Origin: Paramecium sonneborni
Taxonomy: Eukaryota > Ciliophora > Oligohymenophorea > Peniculida > Parameciidae
Assembly: GCA_905182985.1 (NCBI GenBank)
Contig: CAJJDN010000109.1
Coordinates: 186,001 to 250,000, forward strand
Direction: 5' to 3'
Length of the DNA: 64,000 bases
Below, one piece after another: positions 47,351-59,519 of the stretch. The translations under genes and the position numbers were made by a program. The notes below the pieces were generated by a model that saw only the letters and a program-made list of their open reading frames with translations, was not told where the DNA came from and searched no databases. Positions within the stretch are counted from its first letter, which is position 1. Each line of letters starts with the position of its first letter.

Positions 47351-48974
47351 ATGAAACAAATAGTGATAAATTTCTCTGATCTCAATGATGAGGCCAAGAA
47401 AAAGTACATAAAATTTTTGGCAGAAAACAACATTAGTGTTGAGAATCAATATCAATAATTAAAGAAATCTTCATTACCTTAATAACAACGCTCAAGATAA
47501 TATAGTACATTATGTGATATAGGGAATAACAAAGCTTTTACACCTGCAAGTAATTGATTTTATTTAAGTAGAAAGAGTCGTAAAAATAAGTTATTCAACA
47601 CATTAAGACAGAACATTCAGTTGGAGCCAAATTCAGTGATTTGGAAGAGACTTATCCTAAAATAATGAGCAAAATATAAAATAAAGACTTATTATCAAGA
47701 CCTTTAAAATTAAACTTCAATGAGCTTAGTCTATTAATAGAGGAAATATATTAAAAAAAGTTTATTGAAGATTCTAATCAAATAGCAAAAAATTAGAAAG
47801 TTCAAGAAATAGCTTTTGTAGATTATGTCTATGAATTCCTATAAAATAAATTTAAGCATTCTAAAAATTAAGTAGAATTAGATATATATTAGTAGTAAAT
47901 AATAAACTTTTTAGCTTCTGTAGATTTGCACTCCTTAAAAAGAAAAGATGTTAATATGTTTTAACAATTTTTAAAATTCAATAAGTAAGAAGTGTTAACT
48001 TTTTATTTATTTACAAGGGCAGTAATACAAAAAGAACTAAAATAATCATTTTATCATCGTAATATATATTAGTTATATAATTATTAAAGCACTAAGAAAG
48101 TAAGGAATAGATAGTAATTAATTGCAATTGAATTAAAAGTAAATTCAATAGATTTCTTTACTTTTATTTGGTTCTACAGAGAAACATTAAGAATTTAAGA
48201 ATTTCTTTTCTGGGAATAGTAGTATATCAGTAAGTGAATTTTCATTTATTGCTATTGTAATTTATGAAGCCCAACATTAAACAAATAAATAAAGACCATT
48301 TTAATAATAATAATCAAGATCATTATCTCCAGTTTAATTTACTAGTAATATAGAGACTTTAGAATAAAAATAACCAGATTCCCCTTTATTTATGTAATCA
48401 GAGATAAGTTCTGATAATATTATATAATAAAATGAAAACTTCTTTTCTTCTGTAAATTAGAAGGGTAGTAATCAAAAGAAATAATAATGGAAAGTATAAA
48501 TAAAGTTTGATCGAGTACCGAATGCTGTAAATAATGTTCAAAAATTAATTAATGAAAAATTAGAAACAAAATTATCTGATTTTATTGAAGAGATGCTTTC
48601 AGAAATGGAAGACTTGACTGATGAATAGAAAAAAGAATGTGTTAGTGGAATAGAAGAAAGGATTGTAGATACAGTTGCTATTTTATTAGATGCAATTTAT
48701 AAATTTGATAAGTTATTATGGTATATAAGATTAAATTTTATAAAGGTTTAAGAAATTGAATAAATAGCCAGATGAAGTTGGATTAGAGTATATAGAAAAT
48801 TTATAAAAACTATATAGAACTTTAGTGAAGGCAAAATAACCTTTAGATGATTAATTAGAATAGCTATGTTAATAGATGATGCAAGTAATTATTAAATTAA
48901 ATAATACAAAGACTCCAGATTTGGCGAAATAAATAGGAAATGAATTATTATTATACTTTTATAATTGTGAATGA
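47351..48974 (+). CDS. Large helical hypothetical protein
   Basis: About 510 aa. Introns: 47550-47575, probably 48100-48139 (40 nt, long for this genome) and 48721-48745; all three end in AAG and together give an in-phase model. The N-terminus is short and polar; then helical blocks (SVGAKFSDLEETYPKIM, NFNELSLLIEEIYQKKF), a Gln/Ser-rich linker, and a strongly helical acidic C-terminal half (FIEEMLSEMEDLTDEQKK, LEYIENLQKLYRTLVKAKQP). No domain is recognised. The junction near 48.1 kb is the weak point: the frames on both sides look coding, but the intron could be placed differently. Confidence 0.6.
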
Positions 48975-48995
48975 TACTTAATAATTAAATATTAA

Positions 48996-49658
48996 ATGTC
49001 ATAATAAATTTGGGGTAATCCATAAAGGTGGGATGCTGCAGAATGGTAATCCGAAGCAACTTGGGCTGATAGATTCATGTATATAGATCCCTACTTCTGG
49101 AGGTAATAATTAATTTTTATTTCTAAATCTTAGTTATTTTGGTGTAGCTTTGGCTTTGGCAACATCTATTATAGGAGCATCATGGGGTATATTTGTTACA
49201 GGTGTATCATTATTGGGCTCAACAGTCAAAGCACCACGTATTAGATCTAAGAATTTAATTTCTGTCATTTTTTGTGAAGCCGTTGCTATTTACGGTGTTA
49301 TTATGGCAATTATTATGATTGGCAAAATTGGACCTATTGAAGATATTCCAACAGAATAAAATGGAATTAATGTATGTTATACATATGCACTTTATTGTGG
49401 CTATTCTTTATTTTGGACAGGTGTTTCTGTAGGATTATCTAACTTAATTTGTGGGTAATACTCATTATTATATTCTATAGTATTGCAGTTGGTGTTACTG
49501 GTTCTGGATGTGCTATTTCTGATGCTTAAACTCCAGAAACCTTTGTTAAAATTCTAGTCGTGGAAATTTTCGGATCAGCTCTAGGGTTATTTGGAGTCAT
49601 TGTTGGAATTATTCAATGTTCAGGAGCTACCTTTCCTAAAGTTTGTCCATCAGCTTGA
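48996..49658 (+). CDS. VMA16: V-type ATPase 21-kDa proteolipid subunit c'' (Vma16)
   Basis: 201 aa; introns 49103-49133 and 49455-49480. The short N-terminus (WGNPQRWDAAEW) is followed by several proteolipid helices: [38 protein letters not shown], then [20 protein letters not shown] and [19 protein letters not shown]. Helix-embedded glutamates are visible in FCEAVAIYG and [13 protein letters not shown], as expected for proton binding in c-type subunits. The extra N-terminal residues and the order of helices point to c'' rather than c. It would sit in the membrane rotor of the vacuolar proton pump that acidifies digestive vacuoles, the contractile vacuole complex and secretory organelles. Confidence 0.93.
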
Positions 49659-51258
49659 AATTGCATATTCAAATAACATATAAATATATAATATTCTATG
49701 TTTTTACTTTCATCATTCATATACTATTTATTTTCTAAATCATAATATTCATATAAATAACTTAAACAATAATATTCACAATAATAATCAAAAGATCTCT
49801 CATTCTATTTTTAATTCATATTACAAATCCTTTTTCAATCAAATCCTCTTTTTATCACCAAAAATAGATAAGTTGAGAAAAAAATAACAATCTCTCTTTC
49901 TGTCGCTCTTTTATTTTTATTGATTCTTATTATTTTAATATCTATATGATTAATACAAGTTATATTTATAAACATTAAATATATCATTGATGATCTTAAT
50001 TTTATAATTTAAATTAATATCATAAATAATATTTTATGATGCAGTTCAGAGGGAAGAAAAGATTTTATCTAAAGAAATTATATTTTTATTATCAATTTTA
50101 TTAGAAACATCAATAAATTCTCTTCATAATTATATAATTAATTCATCCAACCTTTAATGTTAAAGAGAAAATTATACTTAATATTATTTTTCGATATTGA
50201 ATTACATAAACATATTGATAAGTAATTAGAATGGAAATTATTAATTGATATTAAAATAAATTATGAATTTTTTATTAATCATAAAACATGCTATTAAGTA
50301 CGTTTTCAACCTTAAAATTTATAATTTATATAAAGGGTATTTAAAATAAACTATTCTTATTCTTATTATTAATTATTCGAGAGAACATAATAATTATTTT
50401 TAGATCCAAATAAGAACTTTTTTAGACATAATTTTATATATAGTAACTTTATAAAAGAATTTTTTTATTACATAATAGAGATAAATCTAAAGTTTTTATT
50501 TCCTAAAATGCAAACTATCATCATAAATTCTAGAAATTGTTCATCGAAATTAATATATAGACGTTGTATTAAATAAGATTAAAAAAATTAACAAGATAAT
50601 AATGAAGTAAGGAGATTTAATTTTTGTAGAGAATAATTTATGATTTTAACAAAATTTCTCTATGTTTTATTAGAGATTGAATATAAAAGAGAAAATTTAG
50701 AATACAAATATGACAAATGATTAATAAAATTGAAATTTGATTATTAGATTATAATAAGAAATAAATAATTAGTAAATTATATTCATAAAAATCGTTCTGA
50801 TATATTTTAAATAATTGAAAACATTTCTAATGCAAAAATAAACTTTAAATATTGGTTCTTTGATTTAGTTTTCTTAATTTTATTCATTTTTTTAAAGATT
50901 AGTTTTGAAATTGTTTTTTTTAATATTTGAGTTGGATAAGTTTTTTAAAGAAAAGATAGTAATCATAAGTTGATAAGTTTATTGAATAAAAAAGGTTTTC
51001 TAGCAAAAGGTCATCAGAAAATGGTAAAAGTGTAAGAATGATATAAGAATAATAATAAGAGAAATGAATAATATAAATTTAAAATGTAAATTTTCTTATA
51101 ATTTCTGTGGAAAGGATGTTAAGGATTAATAATGATTGTGTTTGTGATTTAGATTTGATAATATTAATTATAATTGTATAGTATATATTTATGGGATTTA
51201 AAGTTGATTGAATGTAATGAATTCTGATTTAATAAAAATATTAAATAAATCATCACAG
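49659..51258. other. AT-rich intergenic region, no gene seen
   Basis: About 1.6 kb with no sustained coding frame on either strand, no RNA-like structure and no tandem repeat. The 3' half (from 50494) is the start of a duplicated block that recurs from 51700. After removing that duplicate the spacer upstream of the Rab gene is still about 1.6 kb, unusually long here. Confidence 0.45.
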
Positions 51259-52904
51259 ATGGCATTCTAATAAGACTATGACTATTTATTCAAGATTCTC
51301 CTGATTGGAAATTCAGCAGTCGGCAAGGTTAGATACTTAATATAATATATTAGAGTTCACTATTGTTACGATTTTCAGATTAGATTTTTAGTGAGTCTTT
51401 TCTTCCAACAATTGGTGTAGATTTCAAAATTCGTACTTTTGACATGTAAGGAAAATCTGTAAAGATGTAAATTTGGGATACAGCAGGATAAGAGAGATTC
51501 AAAACAATAACAGCATCGTATTATAAAGGAGCACATGGAATAATTTTGACTTATGATATTACAGACAAATAAAGTTTTAAAGATATTGAGAATTGGTTGG
51601 CAGGTAATAAATATATTTAAAAATAAAAGAGGTTGAAAAACATGCTTCTGAGAATGTGGTTAGATTATTAGTAGGTAATAAGGCTGATTTAGAAAGCANT
51701 TTTATTTCCTAAAATGCAAACTATCATCATAAATTCTAGAAATTGTTCATCGAAATTAATATATAGACGTTGTATTAAATAAGATTAAAAAAATTAACAA
51801 GATAATAATGAAGTAAGGAGATTTAATTTTTGTAGAGAATAATTTATGATTTTAACAAAATTTCTCTATGTTTTATTAGAGATTGAATATAAAAGAGAAA
51901 ATTTAGAATACAAATATGACAAATGATTAATAAAATTGAAATTTGATTATTAGATTATAATAAGAAATAAATAATTAGTAAATTATATTCATAAAAATCG
52001 TTCTGATATATTTTAAATAATTGAAAACATTTCTAATGCAAAAATAAACTTTAAATATTGGTTCTTTGATTTAGTTTTCTTAATTTTATTCATTTTTTTA
52101 AAGATTAGTTTTGAAATTGTTTTTTTTAATATTTGAGTTGGATAAGTTTTTTAAAGAAAAGATAGTAATCATAAGTTGATAAGTTTATTGAATAAAAAAG
52201 GTTTTCTAGCAAAAGGTCATCAGAAAATGGTAAAAGTGTAAGAATGATATAAGAATAATAATAAGAGAAATGAATAATATAAATTTAAAATGTAAATTTT
52301 CTTATAATTTCTGTGGAAAGGATGTTAAGGATTAATAATGATTGTGTTTGTGATTTAGATTTGATAATATTAATTATAATTGTATAGTATATATTTATGG
52401 GATTTAAAGTTGATTGAATGTAATGAATTCTGATTTAATAAAAATATTAAATAAATCATCACAGATGGCATTCTAATAAGACTATGACTATTTATTCAAG
52501 ATTCTCCTGATTGGAAATTCAGCAGTCGGCAAGGTTAGATACTTAATATAATATATTAGAGTTCACTATTGTTACGATTTTCAGATTAGATTTTTAGTGA
52601 GTCTTTTCTTCCAACAATTGGTGTAGATTTCAAAATTCGTACTTTTGACATGTAAGGAAAATCTGTAAAGATGTAAATTTGGGATACAGCAGGATAAGAG
52701 AGATTCAAAACAATAACAGCATCGTATTATAAAGGAGCACATGGAATAATTTTGACTTATGATATTACAGACAAATAAAGTTTTAAAGATATTGAGAATT
52801 GGTTGGCAGGTAATAAATATATTTAAAAATAAAAGAGGTTGAAAAACATGCTTCTGAGAATGTGGTTAGATTATTAGTAGGTAATAAGGCTGATTTAGAA
52901 AGCA
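50494..52904. repeat. Perfect 1205-bp direct repeat around N at 51699 (assembly join)
   Basis: Bases 50494-51698 recur exactly at 51700-52904 with one N between. Contains noncoding sequence and the 5' two thirds of a Rab gene, which is therefore present once truncated (51259-51698) and once complete (52465-53137). Confidence 0.9.
51259..51698 (+). pseudogene. Truncated duplicate of the Rab GTPase gene
   Basis: Identical to the first 440 bp of the gene at 52465-53137, cut by the N after LVGNKADLES. It is an assembly duplicate and not a separate gene. Confidence 0.85.
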
Positions 52905-53137
52905 AAAGATAAGTTACTTTTGAAGAAGGCAAAGAATTGGCTGATAGTTTGGGCATAAAGTTTATTGAAGCATCGGCTAAAGCAAATACCAATGTTGATT
53001 AAGCCTTTATGACTTTGGCTAATAATATTAAAGCCAAGATCGGAAAATCTGAAGACAAACCAACTCCAGGAGGAAAGACTCCAACAGGTGGTTTAAAGAA
53101 TCCATAACCTACAAAAAAGGAAGGAGGCTGCTGTTGA
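52465..53137 (+). CDS. Rab-family small GTPase (Rab1/Rab8-like)
   Basis: 206 aa, three exons. All G motifs are present: GNSAVGKS (P-loop), PTIGVDFKIRT (switch I, effector), WDTAGQERFKTIT (switch II), GNKADL and EASAK, with a C-terminal GGCC for double geranylgeranylation. The sequence is nearest the Rab1/Rab8/Rab13 style, controlling vesicle traffic; subfamily is not certain. It is the best evidence for unusual splice sites. Intron 1 (52534-52559) splits GK|SSLLLRF and starts GTT. Intron 2 (52810-52835) splits WLA|EVEKHA and ends AAG. Protein conservation leaves little freedom to move either. The Sec63 gene follows after 22 bp. Confidence 0.95.
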
Positions 53138-53159
53138 AATTAAGATAAATTATTAAATA

Positions 53160-55200
53160 ATGGGATTTAAGGAAGCATTCACAAGATAAGGCGATGGAGA
53201 GAATCTACTCTTCGATGATGATGCATTCATCTATTTCGCCATTTCTATTCTTACTCTAGTTATTCTTCCTTTGGTTTATTCTGTTATCAAGCCACTCTTC
53301 TCTACATACGTGTTGGGAGAAAATAAAAGAAAATTTGCACGTGTCCCCAAAAGTACTAATGATCAATAGAATCTACAAATGGCTAAATAAGAATTAAGAC
53401 TTAAATGGCTTACAACAGGTTATGTATTTAAGGTAAATAATTATTCATATCATAGATCATAATACTTGTGGCTCTATTGTTATTGCTTAATGCATCTATT
53501 TAATCATTGCCAAACACCGAAAAAATTAAAGGCTTTGATCCTTATGAGATTTTAGAAATTGATCCTAGTGCAACAGAATAAGAAATTCGTAAAGCATATA
53601 GAAAGATTTCATTAAAATTGCATCCAGATAAAAATCCTGATGATCCATAAGCAAATCAAAAATTTATACTTCTTACAAAAGCTTATGAATGTTTGACAGA
53701 TGAAGATAAAAAATCATTATGTATGAAATATGGAAATCCAGATGGACAATAAAGTTTATCTGTTGGAATTGCTATGCCATCATTTCTATTAAAAAAAGAA
53801 AATAGAGCTGCATTTTTAGCAGTCATATTTCTTTTGCTTTTGGTTGTTGTACCTATAATTGTTTTATATGAATTAAGATCTATTGGAAAATATGATTAAA
53901 ATGGAATTATGCTTAGTAATTAAGAAAAGTTTGAAAGAGGATTAGAAGAAAATTTATTAATTAAAAAAGGAGTAGAATTATCTAGTTCTAGTGATGAATT
54001 ATGTAGATTAAGAGTTAAATCAGAATAATAAAATATTGCTTTAGAAAAACTTGTTAATGAATTAAAAGATGAAGCTGAATTAAGAAAAATATAAAAGTTT
54101 GAAATTACAGAAGCACTTGAATCATCAAAAAAATAAAAGAAGAAAAGAAGAGTAACTATTTCTATTGCAATGATACTTATTTATGCTCATTTATTTGGTA
54201 AACCAATCCCTGAAAGTTTATAATCTATGTATAGATCTACAATTAAGATAATTCCAAAATTAGTAAATTCTATGGTAAGATTAGCATTTGAATTCTCTAT
54301 GAAATATAAAGTTATTTAATGGAGACAAAGAGGTAGATTCTAAACTAAATTTATGGGTGCTAGGTGTATTAATAACATTTTATAATTCTCTTAATGCATT
54401 GTATAAGGAATATATGAAACAGATAATCCAATTAATTAAATTGAGTTCTTTGCTACAAAAGCTAAGGATTATATTAAAAAAGGAAAAATGCCAATCTTTT
54501 AAGAATTAGTTTAAAAATAAGTTGATTAAAGAGTGGTATTATTATTGCTTAATTTTAAAATAGTTGCCTAATTGGGTACCTGAAGAATTCAAGGAGGAAA
54601 TAATGAATGAAATTAATATGTTTCCTTAATTAGAAATCAAACATGAAGTGACTGTTGATGATGAATCAATTGTTGAATAATGTAATGAAGATATATTTAG
54701 TGTATTAATACTATTTATTAATTAGATTAAAATCACATTAACAAGATTAAATACTCCAGAAGGATAAGACATTCCATTTGCTCATTCAAATAAATTTACT
54801 TATGTAAAAGAGGAAGGATGGCATGTTCTAATAACATTTTAAAATGAAGTCTTTTATTATGCTTAATTGAATGGAGCTTCTCGAGTACAAAGCACAGAAT
54901 TTAAATTCTAACCTAAAATGTATTTTGGTGATGTTGTTGAATTTGAATTCATTCTATTTGTTATTTCAGATTGTTACAGAGGTTTGGATGCTGAACTACC
55001 TATTAAATTTAAAGCCAAAAAAGCTAATTAAATAAACAGAGTATATTTATAATTTAGTTTAGGCTGTTGAATATCATAAAGAAGATTAAGAATTAGATAA
55101 ATCACTTCCATTTATTCAATCTATGTTATTTCCAATGCAAAATAAAGTAGAGGATAGTGATTCAGAAGATGAAGATTAATCAAAGAAAGAAGATGAATGA
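53160..55200 (+). CDS. SEC63: Sec63, ER translocon J-protein
   Basis: 655 aa, four exons; introns 53433-53455, 54536-54563 and 55041-55062. Three hydrophobic segments are visible at about residues 22-42, 92-106 and 210-230. Between the second and third is a J domain: FDPYEILEIDPSATEQEIRK, LKLHPDKNPDD (HPD intact) and ILLTKAYECLTDE. The C-terminal part is the Brl/Sec63 fold (FSMKYKVIQW, then YETDNPINQIEFFATKAKD) and it ends in an acidic tail (EDSDSEDEDQSKKEDE) typical of Sec63. In the ER membrane it recruits BiP to the Sec61 channel for protein import. The start is MGFKEA just after the Rab gene. Confidence 0.95.
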
Positions 55201-55336
55201 ATCGTTAAGTATTAAAAGATTATTAACATGTTTTATTTTTATTTATATTTTATGTATTAATTAATTGTTATTCTAAAAATAAGAGTAAAAAGAAGTAAAA
55301 AAATTTAATGACTTCTTTATTAGTTTAATATTAAAT

Positions 55337-56057
55337 ATGAGTGAATACAAATGCTGTCCTTCTTGGTAAGATTTAACTTATTATTGAGTTTGGAATAAGT
55401 ATTGTCAGTCAATTTCCTGCTCCATTCACTTTACTGTGAAAGAAACATTGTTCAATGTGAATTATGTGATCTTCGTATAGATCTTAATGAAAAAGAAGAA
55501 CACATGAAATTACATTAAAAAGTAGATATGTTAATTGGATATCTTAGAAAGAATGTTCCTATTGTCATGAAAACTATGAATAGCATCTGTTGTAATCACA
55601 TCAGAAAAATTGCCCAAATAAACCATCATTATGCATCTATTGTGATTTACTGATAAACTAATAGGATATGGTATAACATTAAGTTAAATGTGGATCTAGA
55701 ACTGAATAATGTACTATTTGTAAAAAGCACATTTAAAAAAAAGGTATAAATAAATTGAGGCTTTTTTTAGAATTTGATATACATCTAACTATTTGTTAAT
55801 AACTGTAATAACCTTCTCCTCCAAAAAGGGCAAGACTTAAATAAGTTTTATGTGATAGCTCAGATGATCTTTCAGTTTAAGAGATAAAGCCAAATCATTA
55901 GTAAAAGCGTCCATTGAAGAAAGAGCTTAAGAGTTGTGCATAAAACTAAAAAAGAGAACAAAAAGATTAAAATTAACAATTCTAAAAGTCTTTTTTGGAT
56001 GATGATGAAGATGAAGAGCTTTAAAAGGCATTATAGTAGAGTTTGAATTAAAAATGA
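55337..56057 (+). CDS. TRAF-type zinc-finger protein with C-terminal UIM
   Basis: 214 aa, four exons; introns 55366-55388 (3' end GAG), 55522-55547 and 55744-55770. Splicing the first intron creates the second Cys of KCCPSC and runs into SVNFLLHSLYCERNIVQCELC, a TRAF/XAF1-style finger; further fingers follow (CSYCHENYEQHLLQSH, CIYCDLLINQQ, CTICKKH). A basic linker leads to a C-terminal ubiquitin-interacting motif, DEDEELQKALQQSL. The likely role is ubiquitin binding in a signalling or degradation pathway. Its TGA overlaps by two bases the first ATG of the next gene (56054), suggesting either that the next gene starts later or that the two are linked by an intron I missed. Confidence 0.82.
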
Positions 56058-56784
56058 ATTAATAAAGTTTGTGCGTAAGATTTAGAACATTGCATCAACA
56101 TAGACATCTCTCTCATCCTATCTATCATACACCCAAACCTAAATTAAAACGTAGTTTCAGTCTACCTAAAATCTTGGTCTTTAATCCAGTTAAGCAATTT
56201 CATAGCATCCCTTAAAAAATGAGAAGAAAAAGTTGTGATTGTAAAGAATGCGGTCGAATGACTAACTTTCAATATAGAAATATGAATGTCCCACTCATTC
56301 TTAAACCTTCTAGAATTAGAAGGTAACCATCTCTTAAAAATAATCGATTATTGACTGCATAAAATACAAGTATATTCCCTTCCCTATCATTATTTTAGAA
56401 AAACTATTTCGCAAATTCTCTGCTTCAAAATAAGATACTTTAATTTGCACTTCTTCTTCTCAGTTAATGCTCACTTCTCTCCGTAGAGCTTCAGCAAGAA
56501 CTACTGAAAAACTTATTGAAGATACCCAAATTCGCATATTTGAACCTCCTAAATCTTGTAAAAGTCATTTATTATTAAATCCTAACAAACCAGAAATACA
56601 AAAGATAACTTTATAAATTCCTAAATCATAACGAATTGTCAAAACACAACCTTCAGAACATACGAAAATTAAATTACCTCAAACCTACAAAAGCCTTAAA
56701 CAAATTTACACTAGAAACTTTCTTTGTACTTACCTCACTAAATATAAGAAATCTAAAACATAAATGAATTTATAAAAGGTCTGA
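56054..56784 (+). CDS. CxCxxCG-motif protein, one motif
   Basis: 233 aa with one intron at 56370-56398. The motif MRRKSCDCKECGRMTNF has Cys61, 63 and 66 and matches the motif in the genes at 17660 and 19128 very closely (R-R-x-S-C-x-C-x-E/Q-C-G). The rest is basic, Pro/Ser/Lys-rich and probably disordered, with RRASARTT and KSCKSH patches. The start is uncertain: ATG 56054 overlaps the previous stop, and an in-frame ATG at the motif (56219) would leave a 160-bp spacer, but residues between them look coding (KPKLKRSFSLPKILVF). Unknown function. Confidence 0.65.
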
Positions 56785-58003
56785 AATCTTCATATAATCA
56801 TTATCAAATTAAAAAAATCATTCTTTCAATTAATATTATAATATTTTTATAAGTTTTCTATTAATAAACTCAATATTTTATCAACTTTTATATAAAGCTT
56901 TACAAATTTTTATATTTATGACTCTTATTAAATAATTTTACATATTAACGAATAGCTATCATCACAAGATTTTCTGAATATCCTAATGAATCAAGGATCT
57001 TTAAATTATATACTTTACACAGATACTTAAAAAATTATATATTTTAATATGGCTCAGTGAACTTATATTAAAAATGTGTCAAATATAAAGGCTTTTTAAA
57101 TATTCTAATATGATTAATTTTTTAAAAGTTAATCAAGATTATTACTGTCAAGATTAGCAAATTTTTAAAAGATTTATTGTTTGGCTTGTATATAAATATC
57201 AAATTCACCCCTAAATTATGATGATTGTCAAAATATTTTTAAGATTTTTCTGATGTTTGTAGAATAGAGCCTTATATTTTTTTAAAAAGAAAAAGTTTGC
57301 ATTCAATTTAACATAATTTTTCTTATTAAATTTAGAATTGAATTTAATTTCGAAGATAATTAATTGATAATTTTTCTATTGAATATCAAACTATTTCAAA
57401 TAATTGGTATTGGGAATAAAGTTGAGAATAATTTCAAAATGTTTAAGATTATAGTTCTACCTTACCATAATTTATTAGGATAAATTATAGAGATTTTTAT
57501 GATTGATGAAATAATTTATTTTATTTAGAAAGTACGAAAGATTTTCATACTATTAAAATGATAAGACTGTAATAGTTTGAAATGAAAATTTTCAAAATAA
57601 ATAGATATCAGGAATATAAATTATAATATTTTAGTCAGCTTTTTAAATAAAAATTTTTTAAAGTCATTCTACTTTTACAAATATATTTTAAATTTGTTAA
57701 AGGTATTTCAAGGATGGAATCATTATTGCATTATAAGATAATATGATGTTAAAATTAAAAGTGGCAAAAAGTTTAATGTATAATTTTTCTTATAAAAAAG
57801 TTCTAAATAGTTGAAGTGTTTAAAGTAAAGAAGAGAATTAAGATAATGCAAATAAGATAAGTGATAGTATAATTAAAAGATAAAATAATTAATGAAGTAT
57901 ATTTTTTTTCTAATAATAAACAAATGATGGAAAAGAATTTATATAAAAATAAAAAGCAAAAAATTCAAAAACGCATAGTTTGTGTAATTAAAGCGAAATA
58001 AGT
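56785..58003. other. AT-rich intergenic region, no gene seen
   Basis: About 1.2 kb between the CxCxxCG gene and the trichocyst matrix gene. No frame that reads as protein on either strand, no RNA gene and no repeat; promoter elements of the strongly expressed downstream gene are presumably near its end but I cannot point to a motif. Confidence 0.45.
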
Positions 58004-59095
58004 ATGGCTTAGAAAACATTAATAATATTAATGAAAGCTTTATTGATCTTAGGATTAGTGATTTTCACACAAGCCGTCTTTGTTAAGCATGCTTCTGAAC
58101 CACATGCTGCAGTCTTCGCTTAACTCGAAGCCCTTGAAGACCACCCATTGGGAAAGAAGATTTTAGATACAATTGCCTTGTAAATGAAGAACAAATCACC
58201 ACTTTCTGACATTGCCAAGATGTTATAAGACTTAAGAGAAAACTTAGTTCTCTAATAATAAGATGCTGAATTAGTCCATGTTGCTTAAGAAGCTGATTGT
58301 GAAGCTGAAATCTATGGATATAACAGAAGAATTGACTTCGCTTCCAATGAAATCACAGAAGCCACCATTGATATCAACAAGTACACTGCTGATATTGAAC
58401 TTTTGGAAACAGATATTGCCAACAAGGAATAATAATTATAAATCTTAGCTAACTAAGAAGAATAACTCAGATAAAAGAGAGCTGAAGATCATGCTTCATT
58501 TGAAGAAAGATAAGTCACAACCCCAAAGGTCGTTGAAGCCCTCGACGTCATTGCCGCTAAATTGAGTGCTATCTAACCAGAAGCTGATGCTGAAGCAGTC
58601 CTTGCTGAATTAGAAAGAGTTGGAGGAAACAATCCCATCCTTGCCCTCGTTTAATTAGCCTCAACATTCTCAGCTGAAAAATTATAAAATGTCTAAGACA
58701 AGATTGCTGAATTGAGAGCTTCATTAGAATAATCCATCATCGATGATTAAGAAGAAGAAGTCTAAGCTTAATTAAACTTCGAAGCTTAAATCGTTGAAAT
58801 CAATGAATAAAGAGCTGCCCTCTAATCTGAAAAAGCTGACTCTGAAACCAAATTAGGATAAGCTTAAGTCTAATTAGCCGCCGCTAAAAAGAGAAAGTAT
58901 GATGCTGGAAGAGAACTCGACTCAGCCACCAGAGGAAAAGTTGCTAAAGAAGCTGAATGTGAAGCATGGAGAACTTAATATGCTAGAGACACTGAATAAA
59001 GAACCGTTGAGATTGGTATCATCAGATAAGTCGAATAAATCCTCGCCACCAAATTAGAAGGTGCCTCCTCATACATCAAAGGAAGAATTAACTGA
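58004..59095 (+). CDS. Trichocyst matrix protein precursor (complete)
   Basis: 363 aa, no intron. It begins MAQKTLIILMKALLILGLVI, a signal peptide; an in-frame ATG at 58031 (MKALLILGLVIFTQA) gives a shorter, equally good one. The mature region is nearly all heptad-patterned helix rich in Ala, Glu, Gln and Ile with few aromatics, two halves separated by Pro/Gly-containing turns (VTTPKVVEAL, VGGNNPILAL), and scattered Cys (EAECEAW, EADCEAEIY). This is the style of Paramecium trichocyst matrix proteins: precursors enter the secretory pathway, are cut into small acidic polypeptides and crystallise. GC content and codon use (many GCT, GAA, GCC) are higher than in neighbours, as expected for a highly expressed gene. 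Confidence 0.9.
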
Positions 59096-59519
59096 TCTTG
59101 ATGATTCTATAAACATTAATCAAATTTCTTTCATTTTTTTTCATTTTTACTACTACCTTTTTATTTAGAACAAATAGTTATACATTTTTATTATATTCAT
59201 ATCAACATCAATGTTGATATAAATTAATTATATAGAACTGCTATTAACTTCAAATATTTATCCATATATTTTCATTAAGAATATGTAATTATTATAACAA
59301 TTATTGAAAACTTCTATGAAATATTTTTTACTGGAAAAAGATAACTACTTCTTAACTGAATGTCTTTATTTATACCCTTTACACTTATTATTTTAATTAT
59401 ATTTTGACATATAGAATTTGGGAGTCCTTTAAATCATTAGAATAAATTATGAAGCTTATTTGATAGCTTATTTTAGATGGAAAAAAAAATAAACATAACT
59501 CAATATCACATCTGGGTTA
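59096..59519. other. AT-rich convergent spacer
   Basis: Between the 3' ends of the trichocyst matrix gene and the MGNNCC gene. A short palindrome-like stretch (atatcaacatcaatgttgatat around 59199) is the only structure noticed; no frame or RNA gene. Confidence 0.4.
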
